Shown: in pieces, positions 16,124 to 23,917 of the stretch
Layout: each line of letters starts with the position of its first letter
How positions within the stretch are numbered: position 1 is the first letter of the stretch
The notes under the pieces: generated by a model
Databases searched by the model: none
What the model was told of the DNA's origin: nothing
The model's input: only the letters and a program-made list of their open reading frames with translations
Program-made: the position numbers and the translations under genes
Assembly: GCA_051984675.1 (NCBI GenBank)
Contig: JBPYFK010000010.1
Coordinates: 1 to 43,291 of the forward strand
Source of the DNA: JBPYFK01 sp051984675
Lineage (GTDB): Bacteria; Actinomycetota; Actinomycetes; Mycobacteriales; Pseudonocardiaceae
Length of the DNA stretch: 43,291 nt
Direction: 5' to 3'

Positions 16124-18367
16124 TCAGTCGATCTTGTGTGCCCCGAACTCGCTGGCGAACAGTTCGACGGCCGCTTCATCCGGGCTCGGCGGTGGCCCGC
16201 CCGGGCTGGCTGCGGCCTTCGGCGCGCCGTAGTCCTCGGGTGGAGGCGGTTCCTCCTCCGGGGGTGGCTCCGGCGGCGGGGGGACGTCGTCGTCCGGGCT
16301 GGCGGCGCTTCGCCTCGCACCGCGCGTGGCATTACCGCGCTGCTGCGCAGCAGTGCTGTCCGAGTGCGCCCCGTTCGGCCCACTTCCGCCGGCCGCAGCG
16401 GACGCCGTCGCCTGGCTGGAAGCCGCTTCGCCGCTCGGCTTGCTGCCCTGACGTTGCTCCTGCCGCTGCGGCGACGCCCCCGAATCCGGCGCCGGGGTCA
16501 CGGCCCGAGGCGCCGCCGCAGGCTGTGACGGCGCGGAACTTCGCGGCTCAGCGGAATTCTGGCGACTTTGCGGGTTCTGCGTGTTCGGTGTGTTCTGCTT
16601 GTTTTGGGCGGCGCTGCCGTGCGACGGAGCGGCGCCAGCTTCGACGCACTGGACATCCCACTCACCACCGAGCACCGCCCGCAGCGCGTCCTGCACATGG
16701 GCGATCCGGTGCTGCTGCGCGAACTGCTTGGCCAGGCCAGCAGTCGGCATGGACAGCACCAGAACGCCGTCCCGCAGGTCCTGCACCGTCGCGTTCAGCA
16801 GCAACGCCTGCGTCGGTCGGTTCCGCTCCGCGACCTCCCGCAGCAGCTCCGTCCACACCCGCCGCACCTCGGCGGCGTCGAACCCGCCGCCGGAGGCAGC
16901 GGGCGCCTCCGGCGGCGCTTCCGGCGGCGGGGCCGGAGCCACCGCAGGCGCGGGCGTCGGCGACGATGCGCTCGCCGGCTCCGCCGGCTGGCGCGCCGGA
17001 GCCTCCGGCGCCGAAGGCGTCGGCTCCGCGCCGCGCTCCTCGGCGCCGCGCTCGTGCGGGCGCTTGAAGACCCGACGCCCCGCGCCGGCAACCTCCGGCT
17101 GCCCGGCTTCGGGGCGCGCGCCTTCGGGCTGCGCGCCGGAAGGCGCGGCGGCTCCCGCCGGCTGGCCGCCCGAAGGCGGAGCGGCTTCCGCCTCCCCCGC
17201 CGGCGCGATCGTCATCCGGCGCTCGACGCGCTCCAGCCGCTGCAGCACCGCTGCCTCGGCGTCCGAGACCGTGGGCAGCAGCATCCGCGCGCACAGCAGT
17301 TCCAGCAGCAGCCGGGGCGCGGTGGCACCACGCATCTCGGCCAGGCCGGTGTGGACGATCTCGGCGAACCGCGACAGCGTGGCCGCGCCGAGCTGGTCGG
17401 CCTGGCTCTGCATCTTCGTGAGCGTCTCACCGGAGGCATCCACCAGACCCCGCTCCACCGCGTCCGGTACCGAGTTCAGCAGCACCAGGTCACGCAGCCG
17501 GTCCAGCAGGTCGGAGCTAAACCGGCGCGGGTCGTGCCCGGCTTCGACCAACCGGTCCACCGTGCCGTAGACGGCCGCCGCGTCATGAGCCGCCAGCGCG
17601 TCCACCATGTCGTCGATCAGGGCGGAATCGGTGACGCCGAGCAGTGCGACCGCGCGGGTGTAGGTGACTCCCCGGTCATCCGCGCCGGCCAGCAGCTGGT
17701 CCAGCACGCTGAGGGTGTCCCGCACCGAACCACCCCCGGCCCGGATCACCAGCGGGTACACCGCCGGCTCGACGGTGACGTGCTCGTCGGCGCAGATCCG
17801 TTCCAGCAGCTCGCGCAGGGTCCCCGGGGGGATCAGCCGGAACGGGTAGTGGTGGGTGCGCGACTTGATCGTCGGCAGCACCTTGTCCGGCTCGGTGGTC
17901 GCGAAGACGAAGATCAGGTGTTCCGGCGGTTCCTCGACGATCTTGAGCAGGGCGTTGAAGCCCTGCGTGGTGACCATGTGGGCCTCGTCGATGATGAAGA
18001 TCCGGTAGCGGGACTGCGCGGGCGCGTAGAAAGCCCGGTCGCGCAGCTCGCGGGTGTCGTCCACGCCACCGTGGCTGGCCGCGTCGAGCTCGACGACGTC
18101 CACGCTCCCGCTGCCTTCCGGCGCGAGAGCCACGCAGGACTCGCACTCTCCGCAGGGGTCCGGTGTCGGCCCCTGCGCGCAGTTCAGCGAGCGCGCCAGA
18201 ATCCGCGCGCTGGAGGTCTTGCCGCACCCGCGCGGGCCGGAGAACAGGTAGGCGTGGTTGATCCGCCCGGAAGACAACGCCGTGCGCAGAGGCTCGGTGA
18301 CGTGCTCCTGGCCGACGACCTCGGCGAAGGTCGCCGGCCGGTACTTGCGATACAGCGCGAGCGCCAC
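16124..18367 (-). CDS. dnaX: DNA polymerase III subunits gamma/tau
   Basis: DnaX is the clamp-loader ATPase of the replisome. The 747-residue product starts at GTG with MALALYRKYRPATFAEVVGQ. It has Walker A GPRGCGKTS, the zinc module (CAQGPTPDPCGECESC), Walker B IFIIDEAHM, the sensor FATTEPDKVLPTIKSR, and the domain III helices that build the pentameric collar. From about residue 390 the sequence turns into a Pro/Ala/Glu/Gln-rich linker with a short folded patch (about residues 510-590) typical of actinobacterial tau. I see no A-rich frameshift site that would make a separate gamma form. The SRP RNA gene lies 57 bp upstream on the same strand. Confidence 0.96.
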   Translation of the reverse strand: MALALYRKYRPATFAEVVGQEHVTEPLRTALSSGRINHAYLFSGPRGCGKTSSARILARSLNCAQGPTPDPCGECESCVALAPEGSGSVDVVELDAASHGGVDDTRELRDRAFYAPAQSRYRIFIIDEAHMVTTQGFNALLKIVEEPPEHLIFVFATTEPDKVLPTIKSRTHHYPFRLIPPGTLRELLERICADEHVTVEPAVYPLVIRAGGGSVRDTLSVLDQLLAGADDRGVTYTRAVALLGVTDSALIDDMVDALAAHDAAAVYGTVDRLVEAGHDPRRFSSDLLDRLRDLVLLNSVPDAVERGLVDASGETLTKMQSQADQLGAATLSRFAEIVHTGLAEMRGATAPRLLLELLCARMLLPTVSDAEAAVLQRLERVERRMTIAPAGEAEAAPPSGGQPAGAAAPSGAQPEGARPEAGQPEVAGAGRRVFKRPHERGAEERGAEPTPSAPEAPARQPAEPASASSPTPAPAVAPAPPPEAPPEAPAASGGGFDAAEVRRVWTELLREVAERNRPTQALLLNATVQDLRDGVLVLSMPTAGLAKQFAQQHRIAHVQDALRAVLGGEWDVQCVEAGAAPSHGSAAQNKQNTPNTQNPQSRQNSAEPRSSAPSQPAAAPRAVTPAPDSGASPQRQEQRQGSKPSGEAASSQATASAAAGGSGPNGAHSDSTAAQQRGNATRGARRSAASPDDDVPPPPEPPPEEEPPPPEDYGAPKAAASPGGPPPSPDEAAVELFASEFGAHKID

Positions 18368-18423
18368 GGTGGAAACCCTACGCGGTGACCCCGACGGGCG
18401 AGGTGCTGGTGGGCGATAAAGAA

Positions 18424-18513
18424 GGGGACCCCGTGCACCCGTCAGAGCCCGCTTACCCTTGCTGCCTTCCGGCCCTGGGGGAGTTCACAGGATGGACGCC
18501 GCACGAGGTCCAC
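18424..18513 (-). ncRNA. ffs: Signal recognition particle RNA, small bacterial (4.5S-like) type
   Basis: Read on the minus strand, this segment contains the conserved SRP apical part GGGCCGGAAGGCAGCAAGGG, which binds Ffh. The ends pair perfectly over 11 bp (18501-18511 with 18426-18436, with one G-U), giving the expected single long hairpin of about 90 nt. CCCCTTCTTTA after the 3' end is pyrimidine-rich and may be the terminator. The position between tRNA-Ser and dnaX is the conserved location seen in other Gram-positive genomes. The exact ends are estimated within a few bases. Confidence 0.93.
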
Positions 18514-18584
18514 GGTCAGTGTACCGACTATCCGGCACACCCATGTAGGGGGTCGGTTCGTCATGATCCCCACCCCCTCCCCAG

Positions 18585-18625
18585 TTATCCACAGACCTTC
18601 GGGATCAATCCCCAGGTTATCCACA
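18585..18625. promoter_or_regulatory. Pair of perfect DnaA boxes
   Basis: TTATCCACA occurs at 18585-18593 and again at 18617-18625, same orientation, 32 bp (about three helical turns) apart. Both match the DnaA box exactly. They lie between the SRP RNA and tRNA-Ser(GGA), upstream of both transcription units. DnaA could regulate these promoters or be titrated here. The region is too short and GC-rich to be an origin. Confidence 0.75.
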
Positions 18626-18715
18626 AAATCCTGTGTACAGTTCCACTGACCCGCCGTTTGCCCAGGCCAGACCCCATTTCGTCGGAGTGATCCCCGGTCG
18701 TGTACCCTCTCCTGC

Positions 18716-18804
18716 GGAGGATTGGCCGAGCGGCCTAAGGCGCACGATTGGAAATCGTGTTGGGTTAACAGCCCTCACGGGTTCGAATCCCGTATCCTCC
18801 GCCA
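18716..18804 (+). tRNA. tRNA-Ser (anticodon GGA)
   Basis: The 7-bp acceptor stem GGAGGAT/ATCCTCC, discriminator G and encoded CCA are all present. The anticodon arm CACGA-TTGGAAA-TCGTG gives anticodon GGA, reading UCC and UCU. A long variable arm (class II tRNA) and a standard T arm (ACGGGTTCGAATCCCGT) complete it; length is 89 nt with CCA. A TACCCT hexamer at 18703-18708 sits where a -10 box would be expected. Confidence 0.97.
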
Positions 18805-18811
18805 TCGATCG

Positions 18812-18852
18812 CGAAAGCGCCGGCCACCAAGGAGAAGGTGGTCGGCGTTTCG
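18812..18852 (+). terminator. Terminator of tRNA-Ser(GGA)
   Basis: A long hairpin pairs 18812-18828 (CGAAAGCGCCGGCCACC) with 18837-18852, with one bulged G and one G-U pair, around an 8-nt loop. It lies eight bases after the tRNA CCA end. It closely resembles a second hairpin at 18988-19032. Confidence 0.75.
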
Positions 18853-18870
18853 GCTGTCTACGTCTCGAGC

Positions 18871-18954
18871 AGGGTCTGGGTCTCAATCAGGGTCTGGGTC
18901 TCAATCAGGATCTCGGTCTCAATCAGGATCTCGGTCTCAATCAGGGTCTCGGTT
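18871..18954. repeat. 18-bp tandem repeat, about 4.7 copies
   Basis: The unit AGGGTCTGGGTCTCAATC repeats with an exact 18-bp period. Copies 1 and 2 (18871, 18889) are identical, copies 3 and 4 (18907, 18925) are identical but read AGGATCTCGGTCTCAATC, and a partial copy follows from 18943. The array sits between two related terminator hairpins and overlaps no supported gene. Confidence 0.93.
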
Positions 18955-18987
18955 GTGCCGCCGAGCTAATAGATCCAGTTAATCCGT

Positions 18988-19032
18988 AGCGAAAACGCCG
19001 GACACCAGGGACACGGTGGCCGGCGTTTCGCT
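18988..19032 (-). terminator. Terminator of the universal stress protein gene
   Basis: 18988-19006 (AGCGAAAACGCCGGACACC) pairs with 19015-19032 with one extra A and one mismatch. It lies 42 bp beyond the stop of the minus-strand stress gene. It is nearly the same sequence as the tRNA-Ser terminator at 18812-18852, so one is probably a copy of the other. Confidence 0.65.
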
Positions 19033-19073
19033 TTGTTCGCGGGTATTGGCTTGAGTCCTGCCGAAGCTCGTCT

Positions 19074-19424
19074 CTACGGTTTGACCGCGAGAACCGGCAC
19101 GGGAGATTCGAGCAGCAGCCGCTGGCTGACGCTGCCGAGCAGCGCCTTACCGACCGGCGAGCGATGTCGCAGCCCGATCACCAGCCGGTCGACGGAGTGG
19201 CTTTCGATCTCGTCGAGGACGGCGTCGGCCGGATCGCGGTCCGAGCGTCCCTCCCGGTCAATGATCTTGACGGTCACCTCCGGCGAGAAGTCCGGGGCTT
19301 CGAGCGCGGAGAGCGCAAGGTTGACGACGACGAGTTCGGTGTCCAGACGCTGGGCCTCGACCAGAGCGGCATCGAGGGCCGCGCGGCCCTCCGCGCTGTC
19401 CGGGACCGCGACCATGATCGACAT
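19074..19424 (-). CDS. Universal stress protein (UspA family)
   Basis: This 116-residue single-domain Usp protein has MSIMVAVPDSAEGRAALDAA at the N-terminus, a helix with AQRLDTELVVVNLA, RLVIGLRHRSPVGKALLGS, and the C-terminal strand SPVPVLAVKP. The nucleotide-binding loop is reduced (GLRHRSPVGKALLGS instead of G-2x-G-9x-G-S/T), so ATP binding is uncertain. ATG 19424 is chosen because AGGAAGG lies six bases upstream; a longer frame upstream adds an unconvincing 16 residues. It starts 45 bp after the sugar transporter gene and is probably in its operon. Confidence 0.88.
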   Translation of the reverse strand: MSIMVAVPDSAEGRAALDAALVEAQRLDTELVVVNLALSALEAPDFSPEVTVKIIDREGRSDRDPADAVLDEIESHSVDRLVIGLRHRSPVGKALLGSVSQRLLLESPVPVLAVKP

Positions 19425-19468
19425 TCTGTGCACCTTCCTGTGCGGGTAGCTGGTCACGACTGCTGGGC

Positions 19469-20920
19469 TCACGAAGAACGAGGGCTCACGAAGAGCGCCG
19501 GCTCACCGTGTTGGCTGCGGTACTCGTCCTCGAACTCCTCCAGCGTCTTGCCCCGGGTCTCCGGGACCAGGGCGGCTGTGAAGAGGATGCCCAGGACGCC
19601 GATCCCGGCGAAGATGAAGAACGTCGGTGCGATCCCCAGGGCGGCGACCACCGGCGGAAAACCGAACGTGACCCCGGCGTCGGCCATCCACAGCACGAAC
19701 ACACTCAGCCCCATGGCGAAGCTGCGCATCTTCAGCGGGAACATCTCCGACAGCAGCAGCCAGACCAGTGGGCCGAGCGTCCCCTGCATGGAGAACACGA
19801 ACGCCACCACGAAGACCAGGATGATGTAGGCCTTGGCGGGAACCTCGGGCATGAACATCGCCGACAGCCCGATGAGGATGTGGAAGAGGGTGACCAGCCC
19901 GAAGCCACCGAGCAGCATGGTGCGCCGGTTGAGCTTGTTGATCAGCATGATGCCGATGGTGATCCCCAGGACACTGAACAGCCCGTTGAGGGTGTTGGCG
20001 ATGCTCGCACCGCTGCTGGAGAAACCGGCGTTCTGCAGCAGCTGCTTGCCGTAGTACATGACCGAGTTGATGCCGGTGAGCTGCTGGAAGATGCCGAGAA
20101 CGGCGCCGATGATGACCAGGCGGCGAATCCACGGGACGGCGAGGTCGAACCAGCCACCGGTCTGCGCCTGCTTCTCCTCCTCGGCCAGCGCGTGCACCTC
20201 GGCCATCTCGGCTTCCGCCCGTTCCGGGGAGCGCAGCTGCTTGAGCACGTTCAGCGCGTCCGCGTCACGCTCCTGGGAGGACAGCCAGCGCGGGCTTTCC
20301 GGCACGGCGAGCATTCCGACGAACAGCGCGATCGCCGGCAGTGCCGCGATGACCAGCATGTACCGCCACACCTCGGGGTACTGGCCCCAGACGTTGATGA
20401 TGATCGCGTTGACGATGAAGGCCGCGAACTGCCCGGACACGATCATGACCTCGTTGCGGGTCACGTAGCTGCCGCGCCGTTCCGCCGGTGCCGTTTCGGC
20501 GAGGTAGACCGGCACGGTGGCTGACGCACCGCCCACCGCCAGGCCGAGGACGAACCGGAACAGTGCGAGCACCGGCCAGGACGGTGCCAGGGCGCTACCC
20601 ACCGTGCCGAGCAGGAAGATTCCGGCGAGCAGGAGCAGGTTGTGCCGACGGCCGTAGCGGTCGGAGAGCTTCCCACCGAACATCGCACCGAACGCGGCGC
20701 CGAAGATCAGGATGCTGACGACGAAGCCTTCGGTGACGGGTGTCAGTCCCAGATCAGCCTTCATCGGGTCGACCGCACCGTTGATGACGCCGGTGTCGTA
20801 CCCGAACAGCAGCCCGCCGAGGGTGGCGACAAAGGCCACCATGCCCAGGCGTTTGGAGTGCGGTCCGGGCTGGTCGGTGGGCAGCGGGGCATGCGGCGGG
20901 GCGGTTCCAGCGCTGCTCAT
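19469..20920 (-). CDS. MFS sugar transporter (sugar porter family)
   Basis: This 483-residue, 12-helix sugar/proton symporter has hallmark motifs in order: GGLLFGYDTGVINGA in helix 1, KLSDRYGRR between helices 2 and 3, YLAETAPAERRG, PESPRWL before the central loop, FQQLTGINSVMYYG in helix 7, and PETRGKTLEEFE at the C-terminus. These are the full sugar-porter signatures. ATG 20920 is preferred because GGAGG lies eight bases upstream. The universal stress gene follows on the same strand. Candidate substrates are hexoses, pentoses or inositol; sequence does not decide. Confidence 0.94.
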   Translation of the reverse strand: MSSAGTAPPHAPLPTDQPGPHSKRLGMVAFVATLGGLLFGYDTGVINGAVDPMKADLGLTPVTEGFVVSILIFGAAFGAMFGGKLSDRYGRRHNLLLLAGIFLLGTVGSALAPSWPVLALFRFVLGLAVGGASATVPVYLAETAPAERRGSYVTRNEVMIVSGQFAAFIVNAIIINVWGQYPEVWRYMLVIAALPAIALFVGMLAVPESPRWLSSQERDADALNVLKQLRSPERAEAEMAEVHALAEEEKQAQTGGWFDLAVPWIRRLVIIGAVLGIFQQLTGINSVMYYGKQLLQNAGFSSSGASIANTLNGLFSVLGITIGIMLINKLNRRTMLLGGFGLVTLFHILIGLSAMFMPEVPAKAYIILVFVVAFVFSMQGTLGPLVWLLLSEMFPLKMRSFAMGLSVFVLWMADAGVTFGFPPVVAALGIAPTFFIFAGIGVLGILFTAALVPETRGKTLEEFEDEYRSQHGEPALFVSPRSS

Positions 20921-20980
20921 CAGCGCAACCTCCAGTCGTTCGACGTGGCAGATGCAGGAACTGTGGCCCACGACACGACG

Positions 20981-21006
20981 TATGTCAAGACATTCTTATG
21001 ACAAGA
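20981..21006. promoter_or_regulatory. Candidate operator: 10-bp direct repeat before the sugar porter gene
   Basis: TATGTCAAGA (20981-20990) and TATGACAAGA (20997-21006) are direct repeats with a 16-bp period, in an AT-rich patch about 60-85 bp upstream of the sugar porter start. On the minus strand the first contains TTGACA, a perfect -35 hexamer. I see no convincing -10, so this may be a promoter, an operator or both. Confidence 0.4.
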
Positions 21007-21050
21007 TTTATGAGACGTGATCGCCCGTTGTCAGGACAGGTCCGGGACGC

Positions 21051-21085
21051 AAAAGGTGGGGCCGGGACACTGTCCCGACCCCACC
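21051..21085 (-). terminator. Terminator of the S53 peptidase gene
   Basis: A 15-bp stem (21055-21069 with 21071-21085), all paired on the minus strand with one G-U, is followed on that strand by CCTTTTG. It lies 22 bp past the peptidase stop codon. It is a strong intrinsic terminator. Confidence 0.85.
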
Positions 21086-21106
21086 GGCGATGGCGCGGTG
21101 TTGGCG

Positions 21107-22711
21107 TCAGTTGCCGCCCGGCTTGAGCTGGCTGACTACCGCCGAGATGTTCGGGGTTCCGCGACCGGTCACAAAGTCCCACCCCGGGCCGGCGTTGAAG
21201 TCACCGTTGTTGCCCTGGGTGATGTCGTTGAACGCCGACGCCGGCAGCTGGTACAGCAGCGGCGCGCCGAAGCCCAGACCGGACTGGGCCTGCTGCTCGG
21301 CACGCGCCCAGATGCCGTTCCACGCCGGGGCGCTCGCGGACGTGCCACCGATGACGGCCGGTTGCCCGTTCGCGATGATCTGGAACCCGGACGCCGGGTC
21401 GGCGTCCAGCGCGACATCGGGCACCCCGCGCGAGGCCGGCTTGTACGCACCGCCCGCGTTGAGCTGCCAGGACTGGGCTGGCTCGATCGACGACTGACCG
21501 CCGCCGCTGGGGTGCCAGCCGACCTCGCTGTGGTTGGCGAAGTCGGTGATCGTGGTGCCGCCGACGCCCACGACGTAGGGGCTGCTCGCCGGGTACGAGA
21601 CCCCCTTCGGGCCGCTGACGACCCCGTTCCGGGTGCCGCACTTGGAGCCGGTGTCACCGCTGGAGACGAACAGCGTCTGCCCCTGGGCAGCGGCCTTCTT
21701 CAGGACTTCGTCCTCGGCCTTGAGGAAGCCGGACTTCTGCGCGGCGGTCTCGCACTCGCCCAGCGACGCGCTGCCCTGCCGGGTCTTGTTGTCGTCCACC
21801 CACTTCGCGGTGGTGTCCAGCAGCGACTTGTCATCCAGGCTCGGCCCGGCGTAGAAGTTGATCCCGGAGATGTCCGGCGCGAAGCCGCTGGAGTACTGGG
21901 TGTCCAGATCCCACTCCTGCTGGCCGGAGGTGTCGGAGGACCCGCCGTCCACCTTGATCACGTTGAGCGGCACCTGCGGCAGGTGGAACCTGCTCTCGAA
22001 GGCGGCGAGATCCTTGGCGACCTGGCTGAGATCGCCTTCGCCGATGATCGAGACCTGCTGTCCCTTGCCCGTGGTCGTGGTCGGTGCCTGGTAGAACTTC
22101 GTGAAGTCCGCCGGACCGTAGCTGGTGCCGCTGGACGGCGACGACGGTTGGACGGCCGCGTTCCCGATGCCCAACTGCAGCTTCGGCGACGCCGACACCC
22201 CGACCACGCCGGCGGTCACCGCGGCGACATCCGGTGGGAGCTTCGCGGACGTGCTCGCCGCAGTGTAGGACTCGCCCCCGGAACGGTAGCTGTGCATGGA
22301 GGTCCCGAACGCCCGGCTGATCTGCTCGGTCGTACCGGTGACCTGCACGACCTGGCTGTTCGGGTCGTGCGTGATGGCCAGTCCGTTCGACTGCGCCCAC
22401 TGCTGCACCCGGCCGAGGGCGTCGGGAGCTGGGCCGAAGCGGTCCGCGTACTGCTGGGACGTCAGCGCGCCGTGCGGGTGCGCGGTGTAGGCGTCCAGCC
22501 CCTGCTCGTCACGGGATGCGAGCACCATCGACACGGTCTTCTTGCCGAACGCGAGACCGAGGTCCTGGGCGCCGGGCAACTGCACGGCCTGTAGGCCGGC
22601 GATGTTCGTCGCGTCAGCGGGATCGGCGTCCGCAGCGGCTGCGGAACCCGCCGAGGCGATAACGCATGCCGCTACGGAAGCGGCCGACAATGCCACCCGT
22701 TTGTGGCGCAC
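21107..22711 (-). CDS. Secreted S53 family peptidase (sedolisin/kumamolisin type)
   Basis: This 534-residue acid-acting serine-carboxyl peptidase is secreted by a Sec signal peptide (MRHKRVALSAASVAACVIAS..., cleavage near AAA-AD at about residue 28). The pro-domain (about 40-190) carries the activation-domain features HGALTSQQYADRFGP and VTGTTEQISRAFGT. The catalytic residues are visible: Glu266 and Asp270 in QQEWDLDTQY, Asp353 in FVSSGDTGS, and Ser458 in GGTSASAPAWNG. The C-terminal calcium site is the DITQGNNGDFNAGPGWDFVT region. The protein probably matures by self-cleavage and digests extracellular protein. No partner genes are adjacent. Confidence 0.95.
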   Translation of the reverse strand: MRHKRVALSAASVAACVIASAGSAAAADADPADATNIAGLQAVQLPGAQDLGLAFGKKTVSMVLASRDEQGLDAYTAHPHGALTSQQYADRFGPAPDALGRVQQWAQSNGLAITHDPNSQVVQVTGTTEQISRAFGTSMHSYRSGGESYTAASTSAKLPPDVAAVTAGVVGVSASPKLQLGIGNAAVQPSSPSSGTSYGPADFTKFYQAPTTTTGKGQQVSIIGEGDLSQVAKDLAAFESRFHLPQVPLNVIKVDGGSSDTSGQQEWDLDTQYSSGFAPDISGINFYAGPSLDDKSLLDTTAKWVDDNKTRQGSASLGECETAAQKSGFLKAEDEVLKKAAAQGQTLFVSSGDTGSKCGTRNGVVSGPKGVSYPASSPYVVGVGGTTITDFANHSEVGWHPSGGGQSSIEPAQSWQLNAGGAYKPASRGVPDVALDADPASGFQIIANGQPAVIGGTSASAPAWNGIWARAEQQAQSGLGFGAPLLYQLPASAFNDITQGNNGDFNAGPGWDFVTGRGTPNISAVVSQLKPGGN

Positions 22712-23004
22712 TATAAACCTCCGAGTGAATATAAACCGGGTTCAAGCACGGAACGTAGTGCGCCGATCGCCAGAATGCATCCACCAAAAGGCGCAAGCAT
22801 TCGCCAATCAGAGATGACGGGATGTTGTCCGGCAATCCATAAAGGACACTCGCCGGACATCTGCGGAACACCGGCCGTACACACGGAACACGCTGACTCG
22901 AAACGGCGGAAATCACCCTGTGGACACCTGCGGCGTGCAATCGTTACCGCATGTGTTTCCGCCGCGCGACGCGGGTAATCGAACCCGCCGGAAACCGGCG
23001 GACA
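22712..23004. other. Upstream region of the S53 peptidase gene with one small hairpin
   Basis: About 290 bases have no supported gene. They should hold the promoter of the secreted peptidase. The only clear structure is an 8-bp perfect inverted repeat, TGTCCGGC (22826-22833) with GCCGGACA (22852-22859), which could be an operator half-site pair or a hairpin. Confidence 0.45.
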
Positions 23005-23040
23005 GAAAAAGACCGGCCACCGGAATTCCGGTGGCCGGTC
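23005..23040 (-). terminator. Terminator of tRNA-Ser(CGA)
   Basis: A perfect 30-bp palindrome (23011-23040, arms GACCGGCCACCGGAA and its complement) is followed on the minus strand by a TTTTT run (23006-23010). It starts four bases after the tRNA 3' end. It is a textbook intrinsic terminator, unusual only in being a full palindrome with no fixed loop. Confidence 0.93.
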
Positions 23041-23043
23041 TGC

Positions 23044-23132
23044 TGGCGGTAGCGGTGGGATTTGAACCCACGGAGGCTGTTAACCTCACGCGATTTCGAG
23101 TCGCGCTCCTTCGGCCGCTCGGACACGCTACC
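23044..23132 (-). tRNA. tRNA-Ser (anticodon CGA)
   Basis: On the minus strand, acceptor GGTAGCG/CGCTACC, discriminator G and encoded CCA are present. The anticodon arm CGCGA-CTCGAAA-TCGCG gives anticodon CGA for UCG codons. A long variable arm and T arm GTGGGTTCAAATCCCAC complete an 89-nt class II tRNA. Confidence 0.97.
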
Positions 23133-23220
23133 GCCAGCCAGGATAACGAACCCGAACGCCGCTGACGCATGGGGGTCGGGCCCCGGGGGCAGCGGCTGAG
23201 GCCGGGTGACAGGGCTGGGG

Positions 23221-23787
23221 TCAGCGCCAGGCGCGCATCACATCGGCCAGGTTCGCCCGTGCCCGGGACAGCCGGCCGCGCACGGCCTGTTCGCCTGCGC
23301 CGACCCGCTCGCCGATCTCCAGGTAGGACAGCCCGTCGAGCTCGGCGAGCACCCACACGTCCCGCTGCGGTGCTGGCAGGCCAGCCAGCGCCCGGGACAG
23401 TGCGCTCACGCCGGCACCGGCCTCGACGTGCCGCTGCGGGTCGACCAGCCCGCAGCGCGCGGGCGACCCCGCCACCACCGTGCGGTGCTCCGGGAGCCGG
23501 TCCCACGGGTCGGTCCGCCGCTCCCGGCGGGTGCGCAGCAGTACCAAGCAGCGCCTGCGGGCGATCTGGAACAGCCACGTGCGCAACGCGGCCGGGTCAC
23601 TCAGGCTGCCGATGCTGCGCCACACCGTGGCGAAGACGTCCTGCACGACGTCCTCGGACTCGGCCGGGTCGTCGAGCATCCGCAGCGCCAAGCCGTACAC
23701 CCGCCGGGCGTAACGATGGAGCAAGATCTCGAAGGCGTCGGCGTCGCCGCCGGCGATCCGTCGCGCCAAGGCCGCATCCGAGTCCAT
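23221..23787 (-). CDS. ECF-type RNA polymerase sigma factor
   Basis: This 188-residue sigma-70 family factor consists of region 2 (DAFEILLHRYARRVYGLALRML, DVVQDVFATVWRSIG, and RTWLFQIARRRCL, which melts and reads the -10) and region 4 (LAGLPAPQRDVWVLAELDGL then SYLEIGERVGAGEQAVRGRL, which reads the -35). There is no region 3, as expected for ECF factors. ATG 23787 has a GGAGGGGG site about nine bases upstream; a GTG 27 bases earlier is a possible alternative. No anti-sigma factor gene is adjacent, so its control is not visible. The downstream neighbour is tRNA-Ser(CGA). Confidence 0.9.
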   Translation of the reverse strand: MDSDAALARRIAGGDADAFEILLHRYARRVYGLALRMLDDPAESEDVVQDVFATVWRSIGSLSDPAALRTWLFQIARRRCLVLLRTRRERRTDPWDRLPEHRTVVAGSPARCGLVDPQRHVEAGAGVSALSRALAGLPAPQRDVWVLAELDGLSYLEIGERVGAGEQAVRGRLSRARANLADVMRAWR

Positions 23788-23917
23788 GTGCGCAAGCCCC
23801 CTCCGCAACCGCACCGGCTCCGCCGGAGGGCGGAACCCCAGCCGTCGTCAGCATGGCCATCGTCACAGGTCGCGGCTGGTCTTGCCGCCGGGACGCACCG
23901 GTAGGACGTCCGAGATC

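Noticed and set aside
16568..18388. A 606-codon plus-strand open frame
   Set aside because: It is fully antisense to dnaX, which has complete motifs; the product is Arg/Gly/Gln-rich with no family features, as expected from high-GC shadow frames.
18541..18715. Replication origin around the two DnaA boxes
   Set aside because: Only two boxes in about 170 bp, with no AT-rich unwinding region, and dnaA and dnaN are absent.
18871..18954. CRISPR array
   Set aside because: The 18-bp units are directly adjacent with no spacers, so this is a simple tandem repeat.
21017..22594. A 525-codon plus-strand open frame
   Set aside because: Antisense to the S53 peptidase, whose catalytic residues, signal peptide and terminator are all present.
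23011..23040. The 30-bp perfect palindrome as a mobile-element end or operator
   Set aside because: It lies four bases after the tRNA-Ser 3' end and is followed by TTTTT, so a terminator explains it.
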